Of a DNA stretch of 64,000 nucleotides, positions 21,973 to 34,372 are shown piece by piece (the stretch's first letter is position 1; each line of letters opens with the position of its first letter). Origin of the DNA: Anastatus disparis (taxonomy: Eukaryota; Arthropoda; Insecta; Hymenoptera; Eupelmidae); NCBI GenBank assembly GCA_017163975.1, contig JAFFSR010000347.1, positions 7,306,001-7,370,000 of the forward strand, read 5' to 3'. The position numbers and the translations under genes are program-made. The notes below the pieces were generated by a model. The model ran no database searches. It was not told where the DNA came from and saw nothing but the letters and a program-made list of their open reading frames with translations.

Positions 21973-24900
21973 ATATCACACGGTGCTCCCAAGGATGATT
22001 AAATACAAATTTAATGTAATTTCAAAATTTTATCTGAGAATGATTTTTAGGCCCATTACATATTTTAGGCATCATTTTTAAAATCGTTTTACATGACCGA
22101 TTTGGAGAAAAATAGTTAAGAATAAAAAAAAATCAAAACCAAACAATTTTATTTTATTTATAAAAAATTCTCAAAAGTGTTTGGAATGTAGGTATAATAT
22201 TAAAAATATAATAAAATTGAAGAATATCTGCCTTATGTTATGGAACTATTGAGCTCAAATATTAAAATTAATGTCAAAAAACAGTTCTATAGCTATTTAA
22301 GTATAGAGACATAGTATTCAAAGAATGTAAATATTTACATCAATGATATCATTTAATATACACTTTAAGTAGTAATTTGAAACTTGCACAATTAATAAAG
22401 AGCGGTCTCCACACCTCTAGGAAACAGATTTGGCTGATACTGCAGGTTATGATTCTTTGATGAAAAGAATGAACCCGTGCTGTTTCTCTTCCTTTAATAA
22501 GCCCAAAGACAAAGATTAGATAATTTTTCTTGAAAATATAATAACAAGAAGTGCTTATGAAAACTTTAATAACCAAAAAACTAAAACTCTTACAAAAAAG
22601 TGCATGGAAGATAAAAAAGTGTTTGAAATATTTTAGGAATCTTCCATAGAATATTTTTGTAATATTCGTATGTCCTTAATTCTTTTTACATTGGAATATT
22701 CGATGGAATATTGTTGGAACATTCTAAGAATATTTCATCGGAAAATTTGGGTCATCTCAGATCTTTCATTAAAAAATTTCAAGAATTTTGCAGGAATATT
22801 TCATGAAAAAGATTTCCGGAATATTGAAACGGAAGATTTAAAATATCTCATAAACCTCTCATGGAATATGCATAAAAGATTTGAGAAATCTTTCATGAGA
22901 TATTTCAGAAAATATTTCTTGACGATTTTAAAAATCCATCGTAAAATATTCCATGGAATATTCATGGAAGATTCGTAGAATATTGGCACGGATGCTTTGG
23001 AATATTTCAAAAATCTTCCATGAAATATTCCTCTAATATCCGTATGTCCTTGATTCTTCTTACATTGGAATATTTCATGGAATATTATTGAAAAATGCCA
23101 AGAATATTTTAATGGAAGGTTTGGGTGATTTTTCATCTTTCATGAAAAGTTCCTGGAAGATTTTTGAAATATTTCGATGAAAAATTCAGAGTTCTAGATC
23201 TACCTCGAAATATTCCTGAAATATTTCAGGAAAGGTTTTGAAATGCTGTGAGGACCCACACAGCATGAAAGATATCATTGGAATATTCCGAAATATTCCA
23301 ATAGAATATTTCATTGAAGTATGTATGGAAGCTCTATGGAAGGAAACAGAAATATTCCTGGAATATTGCAAAGGAAACTTTCTACGAAGAACCCCTGGAA
23401 GCCTCCGTAAACCTTCCAAGGAAGATTCCGTTAGAAGATTGACGAATCATTGCACCGAAAGATTTCATGGAAGCTTTATAGAAGACTCCGTTTTCCTTTT
23501 GGGGAAATATGGGAATTTTCACTGGAATATTCCGACTTAAGTCTCCTGGAAGATTCCGTAAACCTTCCTAGGAAGATTCCGTTGGAAGATTGATGAATCA
23601 TTGTACCGAAAGATTTCATGGAAGCTTGAAAGGAAGACTCCGTTTACCTTTCAGCGAAATATTGGAAATTGTTATTCAAACATTCCAGTGGAAGGCTCCT
23701 GAAAGCTTTCGTAAACCTTCCAAGGAAGATTCCGTTGGAAGATTGATGAATCATTGCACTGAAAGATTTCATGGAAGCTTTATAGAAGACTCCGTTTTCC
23801 TTTCGGGGGAATGTTCGGAATTTTCACCGGAATATTCTGACTCAAGTCTCCTGGAAGTTTCCGTAAACCTTCCAAGGAAGATTCCGCTGGAAGATTGATT
23901 AATCATTGCACCGAAAGATTTCATGGAAGCTTGAATGGAAGACTCTATTCAAGAAATATTTCATGAAATATTCCTTGAAAAATTTGCGCAGCATTGATTT
24001 AAAATATTTTAAGAAATGGTGCAGTAATATTTCTTCAATATTTTAGTGTTATGTTAAAACATTTTTTCAAATACTTCATGAAATATTTTTCAAATATAAC
24101 AGGAATATTTCATGACATGTTTCTTGAAAGATTTAAGAAATATTAATTTGAAACATTTCAAGAAATAATGTAACAACTTACTTGAATATTTCAATGTCGG
24201 ATTCAAAAATTTTTTTGAAATAAAACATAAAATGTTCCAACAATATTACAGAAATAATTCAATGAATCATTTAATATTCATAAACTGAAATATTTCAAAG
24301 AAATATTAGTTCACCACTTATTTAATATTTTACTAAAATATTTCATTAATAATTTACGGAGGCTTCCAGTAACCTTTACTGAAATATTCCATGAAAAGTT
24401 TACGGAAGCTTCCGGTAAACTTCCTGAAGGCTTCCAATGTTTTTTCTGCAGTGAATTAAATCTTCCACGTTTTCTTCTAGGAAGCTTCCGGTAATATTCC
24501 ACTGAAATTTTCAACGAAAAACTTACCGAAGCTTCCTGGAAGCTTCCACTGAAATATTTCAGGAATGATGTACGGAAGCTTCGAGTAAGCTTCCACTGAA
24601 ATATTCCATGAAAGATTTACGGAGGCTTCCAGTAAGTTTTCACTGAAATGTTTCATGAATAATTTACGGAAGCTGTCGGTAAGCTTCTATTGAAATATTC
24701 CATGAATAATTTACGGAAGCTTCCAGTAAGCTTCCACTGAAATATTCCATGAAGGACTTACGGAGGCTTCCAGTGAGCTTCCACTGAAATATTCCATGAA
24801 AGACTTACGGAAGATTCCTGATCGAGGACATATCCATCTTCCGGGAAGTTTCCACTGAAAACTTCCTGAAAGCTTCCAACCTTTCTTCCACATCTTCCGG

Positions 24901-26988
24901 GAAGCTTACATGCTGTGTGAGGAGTAGTATATATATTATATAATAACACATTATACTCATACATCAATACATATATGCATACATAAACATTGACATTTAG
25001 TTATAAAATCGCATTTACATATTTGCTCCGACTGTACACAACAAAGCGTCGACCCGTACGCTTATCTAGTAAGTAAGCGTAAGTAAGTCGTCCAACCACT
25101 TAGGGATAAAATTCCCATTCAACGAACATCCCCTTATCGGCATCACTGGAAATCTCCCGTAACATTTTGCGCAACCTTCTAACGAAAACTTCATGGAATC
25201 CTTCTAGAATCTTTTTCTAAAATCTTTCTTGAAATATGCAACTCGAAGATTTCTTAGATCTTTCTGTAAAATATTTCGTGAAATCTTTGTAAAAGCTTTA
25301 TGTAATATTCCGCTGTACGATTTAAAAGTTTTTTAGAATCTTCCAGCGAAATGTCTATGCATTTTTCCTAAAATCTTACATAAAATATTCCAGTAGGAGA
25401 TTACTTAAATTTTTTTTCGAAATATTTCGTGGAATATTTATGTTATATTCTGCTGTACGATTTTAAAGTTTTTCGTAATCTTCCAGCGAAATATTTATAA
25501 AATCTTCCTATGATTTTTCATGAAATATTTTACTGGAGGATTACTTAAATCCTTCTGTGAAATATTTCGTGGAATATTTCAGAAAGATTTACGTAATATT
25601 CCGCTGTACGATTTTAAAGTTTTTCGGGTTCTTTCATCGAAATGCTTATAAAATCTTCCTGAAATTTTTTATCGATTATTGCACCAAAAGATTACTTATA
25701 TCTTTCTTTGAAATATTTTTCGGAATAGTTCTGGAAGATTTTTTATGTAATATTTCGCTGTACAATTTCATAGTTTTTCGGAATCTCCCTGAAATCTTTC
25801 ATGAAATATTCCAGTGGAAAATTACTTAAATCTTTCTGGGAAATATTTCGTAGAATATTTCCGGAAGATTTATGTAATATTCCATCTTACGATTTCGAAG
25901 TTTTTCGGAATCTTCCAGCGAAACGTTTATAGAACCTTCCTGGAATCTTCCATAAAATATTCTACTGTAATATGTTATAAACATTACATGTAATATTTCA
26001 TGGAATATTCCAGAAATCTTCCGTGAATATTTCATGGAATATTTTGAAAAAGTTTTCGAATATTCTTATGAAATATTCCATAAATATTCCTGGAAGCTCT
26101 CAATGGAAAATTCCAGAGGAATATTATAAAATATTTCGTGAAGACTTCCTAGAATCTGCATGGAAGGTCCTATTGAGATATTTCAGTGGAAAATTTCGAA
26201 ATATTTCAGTAAATTTTTTAATGCTGTGTGAGCTATAACTTTTTAATTAAGCAAGAGTTCATAATACAATAAAACTTAAATCAAAGTATTAAACTTATAC
26301 TCTTTTTTATCTTTTTTATATTTTTTGGTGAGTCTTAGTTTATTGGTTAATCAAGATTTCATAAGCGCTTCTTTTTACTATGCTTTCGAAAAATGGCTTT
26401 ATGTTAGTCTCTGGGTTCATTAGAGGTAAAGAAAGAACCTGGGTTTATTTTTTTTATCAAAGAATCATAACCTACAGTATCAGCTAAATCTGTTTCCTAG
26501 AGGTGAGGACCTCTTCTTGTTAGGTTAGCAAGTCTCAAATTACGACTGGATTGCTCAAAATCTGACATATGATATGAGCTTCAACAAAATAAAGAATATA
26601 TTGGAAGATGTCATCGATGTAAATTTTCTGATTCTTCGAATACTATGTATCTATACGTGAGTAGCTACAGAATTATTTTTCGACAATATTTTTAATATTT
26701 GAGCCCAATAGCTTCATAACATAAGGCCAATATTCTTCAATTTTGTTATTTTTCCACTATTATATCTACGTTTCGATCACTTTTGAGCATTTTTTTTTAT
26801 AAATAAAACAAAATTGTTTGGTTTCGAATTGTTCTTCTCATTCTTATTTGTTTTCCTCCAAATCAGCTATGAAACTTGATTTAAAAAATGATGCCTAAAT
26901 GTTCGTAAGGGGCCTAGCAATCATTCTTTAAAAGAATTTGGGAGTGGCATCAGTTTTTTTTGTAAATTCACTCTGAAGCACCGTGATC
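21973..26988. mobile_element. 5 kb foldback element enclosing a GGAATATTCC-type array
   Basis: The outer ends pair: TCACACGGTGCTCC (about 21976) against the complement of GAAGCACCGTGATC (about 26976). Inverted similarity continues inward for about 640 bp: GCATCATTTTTAAA, CCGATTTGGAG, AAACAATTTTATTTTATTTA, GCCTTATGTTATGGAAC, AATATTTACATCAATGA, then CCTCTAGGAAACAGATTTGG with CTGCAGGTTATGATTCTTTG. The inner part of these arms (from about 22395 and to about 26525) is a copy of the foldback family at 35322-36333, so this may be one foldback inserted in another. Between the arms lies the 3.6 kb array described separately. No transposase. Confidence 0.75.
22620..26232. repeat. Degenerate array of GGAATATTCC / GGAAGCTTCC palindromic words
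   Basis: Over 3.6 kb is built almost only from GAA and TTC blocks spaced two bases apart: GGAATATTCC, GAAATATTTC, GGAAGCTTCC, GGAAGATTCC, with connecting CATGGAAG or ACGGAAGC. Three sub-blocks are delimited by ATGCTGTGTGAGG or its complement (23243-23266, 24910-24923, 26221-26232); the middle block, 23257-24923, starts CCACACAGCATG and ends CATGCTGTGTGAGG, so it is itself an inverted-repeat unit. Bases 24925-25140 are unique AT-rich DNA. Long frames here on either strand are repeat artefacts rich in Phe, Ser, Trp and Lys. Confidence 0.85.
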
Positions 26989-27385
26989 GCCAAGATTAAA
27001 CTTTTTGGAAAAAAATTAACAAATGCATTTATGAATATAACAAAAAATATCATAGAAATGTATCGTGAACAAAAGAATTCAAATCTTTAAATGATCCAGA
27101 TAGAAATGGACAATGACATTTCAGATACAATTTTTTTTAAACCAAATGTTAATCTAATGAATTTCGATGATATCCACATAAATTATTACGGTATTAAAAA
27201 TAAGACTGATGAGATCAAATTAAATAAAGAAAAAAATAATTAAAAGAAATAAACGACAAAGGAGCTTTATGTATAACAGGATTTAACATGAAAATCGTAA
27301 CAAAACGATCAAATCAATATAAAGAAAATTCAGAAAAAGACATGATTATGGAAATGCAGAAAAAAAGTAATGATCAATTAAAACT
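26989..27385 (+). other. Possible coding remnant upstream of the Lys/Glu repeats
   Basis: Short translatable pieces such as NDISDTIFFKPNVNLMNF and INYYGIKNKTDEIKL occur in one frame near 27112-27230, ended by TAA. They could be decayed coding sequence belonging with the repeats that follow. No family recognised. Confidence 0.3.
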
Positions 27386-28630
27386 AATACGTGTAAATGA
27401 GGCTTTACGTAAGAAAGAAGCTTATATGAAAATGAAAAAAGAGCAACGAAAAAAATATTAAGAGAAATTAGAAAATACCAACTAAGAGAGTGCCATATTT
27501 CCGGATCACGGATTTTGCTCAAACTTTGGGATATGTTTTCAGATGACAAAATATGGAAAAAGCCGAAGTTATAGTCACAAACGCTCTATATTTCCCTAGA
27601 TACAGTCAATTAAAGAAAATCACTAAAAAAGTTACTAGATTTTTAAACACTTATAGCTCTAAAGCATCGATAGCTTCAAGCTTAAAACTTTTTTTAAATT
27701 AAAGCTGAGCTTAAATCCTTTCAAAATAGCACCTACAGCATATCAAAATATTATTTTTTTCCAAAGTTATAGCGTAATAAAGATTGGACTTAATTTTTAG
27801 CATTTATTATTATTTAATGTTTTAAAAAGAAAATTTAGGTGCAATCTTTATTACGCTGTAACTTTGGAAAAAAACAATATTTTGGTATGCTATAGGATTT
27901 ATTTTAAAAGGATTTGAGCTCAGCTTCAATTTAAAAAAAGTTTTAAGCTTCTAGCTATCGATGTTTAAGAGCTATAGGTGTTTGAAAATCTAGTAAATTT
28001 TTTAGTGATTTTCTTTGATTGCTTGTATCTAGAGAAACATTGAGCGTTTATGACTATAACTCTAGCTTTTTCCATATTTTGTCATCTGAAAACTTATCCC
28101 GAAGTTTAAATAAAATCTGTGATCCGGAGATGTGGCACTCTTCTAGTAAGATAAGAAAAATGGAACTCAAGAGAAAAAAGAATACTGATGCATTGGAACA
28201 AATACGTGCAAATGAGGCTTTACGAAAAAAAAGCTTATATTTAAATGAAAAAAAAACCAAATAGATATAAAAAAGTTAAAAAATACAAAGATAACGAAAT
28301 TAAAATTTAAGAAAGAAAAGAATCCTCATAAATTGGAACAAATGCGTGTAAATGAGACTTTCCGTAAAAAAAATGCTGATATAAAAATTTAAAAAGAACA
28401 ATTTAATACATATAAAGAAAAATTAGAGAATACTAAGATAGCGAAAATAAAATTTAAGGAAAAAATAAATACTAATAAATTGGAATAAAAACACGCGAAT
28501 GAGGCTTTAAGCAAGAAAGAAGCTTATATAAAAATTAAAGAAAAACAACCAAATAAATGTAAAGAAAAATTAAATAATACTAAGATGACAAAAATGAAAA
28601 TAAAGAAAAAAAGGGTACTGGCAAACTGAA
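27386..28630 (+). pseudogene. Lys/Glu-rich tandem-repeat protein remnant, split by a foldback element
   Basis: A coding repeat of about 120 bp appears four times: around 27386-27480, 28150-28260, 28320-28420 and 28470-28600. The conserved core is NEALRKKEAYMKMKKEQ, followed by KYKEKLENTKIAKIK-like linkers and KLEQIRAN. Frames are interrupted by stops and single-base shifts, and a foldback (27481-28150) sits between units one and two. The composition suggests a long helical basic protein. Lys-rich N-terminal regions are known in some insect Helitron proteins, and a Helitron remnant starts 2.8 kb downstream on the same strand; whether they belong together is unproven. Confidence 0.45.
27481..28150. 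mobile_element. Foldback element, ACAAGGAGAGT family (copy 1)
   Basis: Left arm starts CTAAGAGAGTGCCATATTTC at 27481; the right arm ends with GATGTGGCACTCTTCTAG at about 28150. The arms are about 310 bp each and the loop, near 27800-27830, is short. Words shared with the copies at 36459, 47048 and 55319 include CGGATTTTGCTCAAACTTTG, ATGTTTTCAGATGA, GGAAAAAGCC and AGAAAATCACTAAAAAAGTT. Bases 27168-28030 are nearly identical to 47252-48114. Confidence 0.82.
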
Positions 28631-28789
28631 AGAGCAAGAGAGGGCGAGAGTGGAAGAGAGATATTAAGAGAGGGTGAGAGAGACATATACATAGACATAG
28701 ACATTCTTCATTTGACCTTAAGGTACATACTCTGTCTGTCACTATTAGGTTAAATACAACGACGTATGAAATTATTTATAGAATTATTT

Positions 28790-30070
28790 ATAAATATTGG
28801 GCCAAAGAAAATATAAAAATCAAAAAAATATTGGGCCCAAAAAAATAAGCGGTAAAAAAAATAGGACTCGAAAAAATGTAGGGCCCGAAAAATATAGAGC
28901 CCAAAAAAATATAGGCCCAGAGGTCTAGAAAAATATAGAGCCCAAAAAAATATAGGCCCAGAAAAATGTAGGACCCAAAAAAATAAGGCCCATAAAAATA
29001 TAGAGCCCGAAAAAATATTGGGCCAAAAAAAATTAGACCTGGAAAAATAAAGGGTTTAAAAAAATATTAAGCCCAAAATAATATAAAAATAAAAAAAATA
29101 AGCATTGAATAAAAATATAGGGCCTAAAATAATATAAGGCCCAAAAAAATATGGCCCAAAAAAAAGCTTTTGTCTAATGAGTACTAATTACATAGGGCTT
29201 GATAAAAAATAGCTCCTGTTATTACTAAAAGATAAGATGCATTTTAAAAATGTGGAGAACCGAAGAATCAGAGTAACGGAAAATAAAGTGGTTTCACTTC
29301 AATATAATATAAGACCAAAATAATTCAGGGCCCGAAAAAGTACAAAGCCCAAGAAAATAAAAAATCAAAAAAATATTGGGTTTAAAAAAATATGAGGCCC
29401 AAAGAAAATAAGACTCAGAAAAATGTAGGGCCCGAAAAATATAGCCTTAAAAAATAAAAGGCCCAAAAAAATATAGAGCGAAAAAAATAGAGGACCCAAA
29501 AAAATTTCAGGCCCAAAAAATATAGGATCAATGACAAAAAATAGGAATATGGCAAAAAAAATAAGGCCCAAGAAAATATAAGAATAAAAAAATAGTTGGC
29601 CAAAAAAAATTAGACCTGGAAAAATTACGGGCTCGAAAAAATATAGACACTGAAAAAATAAAGCTTAGAAAAATATATAGCCCAAAAAAATATGTCCCAA
29701 AAAAGAATTTGATTGATAAGCCCAAGAAAATATAAGAATAAAAAAATATGGGGCTTATAAAAAAAGAGGCCCGAAAAAATTAGACCCGGAAAAATAAAGC
29801 TCAGAAAAATATAGAGCCCAAGAAAATATAAGAATAAGAAAAAAGGAAGGGCTAAAAAAAATGAGCATTATATAAAAATATAGGGCCCAAAATAATATGA
29901 GGCCAAAAAAATATGGTCAAAAAAAAGGTTTTGACTAATGAGTACTAATTATATAGGACCCAATAAAAAATAGCTACTCTTATTACCACAAGGTTAGACA
30001 AATTTAAAAAATGCGGAGAACCGGAGAATCAAAGAAATGGAAAAAAGTGGTTTTACTTTAATATAATAAA
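28790..30070. repeat. GGCCCAAAAAAATATAG array with a higher-order duplication
   Basis: Units of about 15-20 bp, mostly A-runs joined by GGCCC, GGGCCC or GACCCGG (for example GGCCCAAAAAAATATAG), fill 28790-29165 and 29310-29930. Each half ends in the same 140 bp tail: TTTTG(T/A)CTAATGAGTACTAATT, ATAGG.CC.AATAAAAAATAGCT, AAATG(T/C)GGAGAACCG and TTTACTTTAATATA, at 29165-29310 and 29931-30070. The array therefore has a repeat-of-repeats period of about 766 bp. Phe/Ile/Leu-rich minus-strand frames are artefacts. Confidence 0.8.
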
Positions 30071-31380
30071 ATATATAAGATAAGATATTTTTTTATGTTA
30101 TTACTTTCATTCTTATTTAATTTTATTTCTATTTTTTTCATTAGATTTTTATTCAGTTAATTTTTATTATTAACTATCTTTTTAGATTACAAAATGAAAT
30201 CTGCTACGCTTATTTTTTTTATTTTTTTTTTATTTTAATTTTTCTTTTTTTTACTTTATAATTATTTCACAACTATACTAAATCTTTAGTAGGTATTCAA
30301 AATTGCCGAAAATTGATTTTACTATTCACTTGTATTTTTACTTATTAAGTTCTTTATTTCTCACTTGAATAAAATTAATTTCGCTTATAATTATGACGCA
30401 ATTTACAACTTTTCGTTTTTCGGGCAATTTTTGTAGTATTTTTCTGAGTTACGTGAGCTATCGCTACTTTGATACAATCCGGCTTTACTTTTTATTACAA
30501 CTTTTGTAATTATTATTTTTACAATTTAATTATACAAAACTCTTTCGCTCTTATACGGTTTACAATGAGTCCGATTACGTGGTCGCCAATTGTGACTTTA
30601 TTACACATATTTGGGAGCTATATGATTTTTATTAATTACAAAATTTTTCTAAAACACTTCTATCTCACATGAGCAAGTTATATACCGTGGTGGCCGCCAT
30701 TTGTGATTTCGTATTCAACTTTAGGAAACGTTAAATCTTATGATAAAACGTTTTCCTTCGGTCTAACAAAATGGACGTTACTTTTCTTTGCCGATTTTAA
30801 CGAGCACTATAATCGCAGTCGTGCAAACTCTTTGTATTGATATTTATTTTTGTAGTGTATCGGACAAAGTAAAGCTAGACCGTACTTTGCCGAGACGCCA
30901 TGTTTAGCCAATTCAGGTCCTTTTGCCTCAGTTTGACTTTTTAATATAATCGATAATAGGATACGGGAAAAGGAAAGCATAAGGTAATTCAGTTGCCTCT
31001 CATACCGTTTTCTTTTATTTCGTAAAACGCGAAAATCTATCTTATTATTATTTTAAACACTTGCAAATGCGGCATAATTGATCACGCACTGGCAAGGTAT
31101 TTTCTCAACTGGGTTAATTGCCTCTTTATTTTGTGTTGAAGTTAACAATAAGTAAAAAATACTAAAAATACTATCACTAAACTTTAAGGTGGTTCACTCG
31201 AGATCAGAGTTGATTCTAAATATTCTTGGAATTGTATGTATAGTTCAATAAAGGTACTGTGAATATCATATTAAAATTTCAGAACATTTAACTGATTCGT
31301 TTTTGATTAATCGTTGTTCGAAGTTTTTCTAAGATTTCAAATTTGCAATTTTATAATTATAGATTTAATGTAAGCAATGA
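30071..31380. other. Long non-coding stretch, unassigned
   Basis: T-rich to about 30280, then more mixed sequence (30300-31200) with GC-containing words such as GTGGTGGCCGCCATTTGTG and CGCCATGTTTAGCC. No frame resembles a known protein and I see no terminal repeats. It could be the 5' part of the Helitron or another element's UTR. Confidence 0.35.
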
Positions 31381-31424
31381 ATCTAATCCATACCTTAATT
31401 TAGGAAAAATTTCTCAACAGTTCA

Positions 31425-34285
31425 TTTGATGCGTTTGTAAAAGTTGAAACCTCCAGATTATATTTCATAAGAAAAAAACAAAACGTATTAGGAAGTGATT
31501 GTTACAAAGGTATTACGGACTATTTACATAACAAAAAAGAATTAGATTCTTCAAAAATTAGAAAAATGGTCATATTACCCTCAAACTTTACAGGAAGTCC
31601 ACAATTTTTAAACTAAAATTACATTGACTCAATGACACTTGTAAATTATCATGGTAAACCTGACCTTTTTGTAACTATGACCTGTAACCTACATTGGATA
31701 GAAATAACTAAAAACTTGGAAATTTATGAAAATGCAATAGATAGACCAGATATTATAACAAAAGTATTTTATCAAAAAGTAGAAGAATTTAAAAATTTAG
31801 TAATAAAAAAGGGAATATTAGGAAAATGTATTGCATATAGTTATGTAATTGAATTTCAAAAACGACGATTACCGCATATACATATGTTGTTATTCTTAGA
31901 TAAAAATGATAAATTTGACATTCTCGAAAAAGTTAATAAAATAATAAGTGCAGAAATCCCAAACAGAGATGTTTATCCAATATTATATAGTATTGCTAGA
32001 CAATTTATGATAATACACGGTCCCTGTGGTATGCAAAATATAAATTGTCTGTGCATGAATAAAAATACGAAACAATGAACTGAAAATTTTTCAAAAAAAT
32101 TAAATAGCACAACAACATTTAAATCAAATGAATATCCACTATACAAATGTAAAAATGATGGTGTCAAAATAATTTTCAAAAAAAAATTTACAGAAAGAGT
32201 TGCAGATAATGCATTTGTTGTTCCTTATAATCCTTACTTATTATTGAAATTTAATGCACATATAAACATAGAAGTATGTTCCACTGTACAATGCATTAAA
32301 TATTTATTCAAATACTGTTATAAAAGTCATGATTGTGCATACATTAAAATACATCAAGTAAATGTCGATTTTCAATCAGAAAATAAAGACACTTTGAAAA
32401 TGTTGAATATGAATATGCCGAAATCCAACAATACATTAATACACGATATTTATGTCCACCTGAAGCAATGCGCAGATTATTAGAATATCCTTTACATGTT
32501 ATTTCACATACTATAAAACGTCTAAGCGTTCATGAAGAAAATCAACAAAATGTTTTTATCAAAGAAAGAAAAAAAGAAATGATGATGCAAAAAATGTGAG
32601 TACAACATTAACGGCATATTTTGAATTGAATAGAGAAGATTTTGAAGCACGAAATTACTTGTATTCAGAAATACTAAATTTTTATATATTTGATATAAAA
32701 CCGAAAAAGTGGAATAAAAGAAAAAAAATAAAACCAATACTTGGTAGAATATACTTGACAAGTCCGAAAAATAGAGAACGTTATTTTATTAGGTTATTAC
32801 TATTACATGTTAAAGGAGCTACATCTTTTGAAACTTTGCGTACTGTTGATGATGTGATGTGCAATTCGTTTTATGAGGCAGCTAAGGCAAAACAATTAAT
32901 TAATAAAGATAAAGAATGGGATGGATGTTTGGAAGAAGCATCTTCAACAGAATCCCCTTATGCTCTTCGTGAATTATTTGCTTTTATTTGCGTTCTTCAT
33001 AATCTTATAGATGCACAAGATTTATATGAAAAATCTAAAGATAAGTTTTACCATCCTAAATACGAAAAAAATATAGGCGTAAATTTTGCATTGAATATTA
33101 TTAAAAATAATTTGCAGGTCAATAGATTTTCTTTGAACGATTTTAATTTACCTAACTTAAACACATTTATAGAAGAAGGTAATGATGAAACAATTTTAAA
33201 TAATAATAATAATATTCTTAATGAATTAGAAATGAAAATAACTACTTTAAATGATAAACAAAAGTAAATATTTAACTCTACTATAAAAAGTTTAAACAAC
33301 CCAAGTGAAGATAAATATATTTTTATAGATGAACCAGGTGGAAGTGGGAAAAGTTATTTACTTAACGTTTTAATAGCTCGTTTTAAATATCACACTATAC
33401 ATTATTTATGTGTAGCTTGAACAGGTATAGCAGCGAATTCATTAGTCGATAGAAAAACAGTGCATACAACATTCAAACTATCTTTAAATGTAACAAATTG
33501 TACAACTCGTAATGCTAAATCTGATTCTGCAGAATGCAAAAAATTAAAGGGAACACAAATAATTATTTGGGATGAAATATCCATGACTTCAAAATTTGCT
33601 TTTGGAGCAGTTTATCGTCTTTTTCAAGATTTATGCAATGTAAACCAACCCTTCGATGGCAAAACTATAATTGTATCAGGAGATTTCAGGCAAACATTAC
33701 CAATTGTTCGACATGGAAGCCGTTTGAACATAATTGATAATTCAGTTAAATTTAGTTTATCATGGTAGAATTTTAAGCAAACAAAGTTAAATGAAAATCT
33801 GTGAGTTTTGGATAATGATAATAATTTTAAACAATGGTTATTAGATATCGGATAAGGAAAACGCCGCAATGTTTTTGAAGATGATAATGAACTAAGTGCT
33901 ATACCAGATAATTTTATCATAAAAGAAAATCTTTTCAAAGAAATTTTTGGAAAAACAATAAAAATAAACAATACGCATCTAACGGTGAAAGTTATTTTGG
34001 CTGCTAAAAATAATGATGTTACTGAAATCAAAAATATTGTTTTGAATTCAATGGAAGGAAACCATGTTGAATATTGATACAGCTGAAGATTATAAGAAAG
34101 AAAATTCAGATATTACGTTACCTACAGAATTTTTAAATAAGTTAACTCCTAATGGACTTCCACCACATAAATCACATTTAAAAGTAGGAGCTATCATAAT
34201 ACTTATAAGAAATTTAAATGTCAATTAGGGACTTTGCAATGGAACAAGGTTGATAGTAAAAAAATTGCTGAAATATTCCATTCAA
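31425..34285 (+). pseudogene. Helitron Rep-helicase, inactivated and 3'-truncated
   Basis: Read in two main frames, the protein begins FDAFVKVETSRLYFIRKKQN and MVILPSNFTGSPQFLN, then GKPDLFVTMTCNLHW, all characteristic of the Helitron helicase-like N-domain. The Rep (HUH) motif is RLPHIHMLLFLD (about 31869-31904) and the tyrosine motif KYLFKYCYKS (about 32300). The PIF1-type helicase follows: Walker A EPGGSGKSYL (33335-33364), Walker B IIWDEISM (about 33563-33586), motif III GDFRQTLPIV (about 33680-33709), then LPPHKSHLKVGAIIILIRNL and GLCNGTRLIV (34157-34258). Helicase motifs V and VI are absent; similarity ends near 34285-34370. Breaks include TAA near 31614, TGA near 32077, TAG near 32480, a frame change near 32500-32596, TAA 33265-33267, TGA near 33418, TAG 33766-33768 and a shift near 34060. 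Rep and helicase occur together in the nucleus to drive rolling-circle transposition, but this copy cannot. Confidence 0.88.
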
Positions 34286-34372
34286 GCGGAATCAGCAACT
34301 AGATAAAATAAAAGTAAATTAGTTTTCATTCTAAGAATAAGTTTATCTCCATCTACGGAAGAAATTCCTTTT

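Noticed and set aside
22670..26238. Several 70-110 codon frames on both strands in the GAA/TTC array
   Set aside because: They follow the palindromic repeat words, overlap one another on both strands, and have repeat-driven composition. No domain is visible.
29365..29725. Phe/Ile/Leu-rich minus-strand frames resembling membrane proteins
   Set aside because: They are translations of A-run/GGCCC repeats (FFGPYIF-like units), present in three overlapping frames.
30300..31200. Host promoter or first exon, because it is less AT-rich than its neighbours
   Set aside because: No open frame, no splice signals tied to a protein, and it abuts a Helitron; left unassigned.
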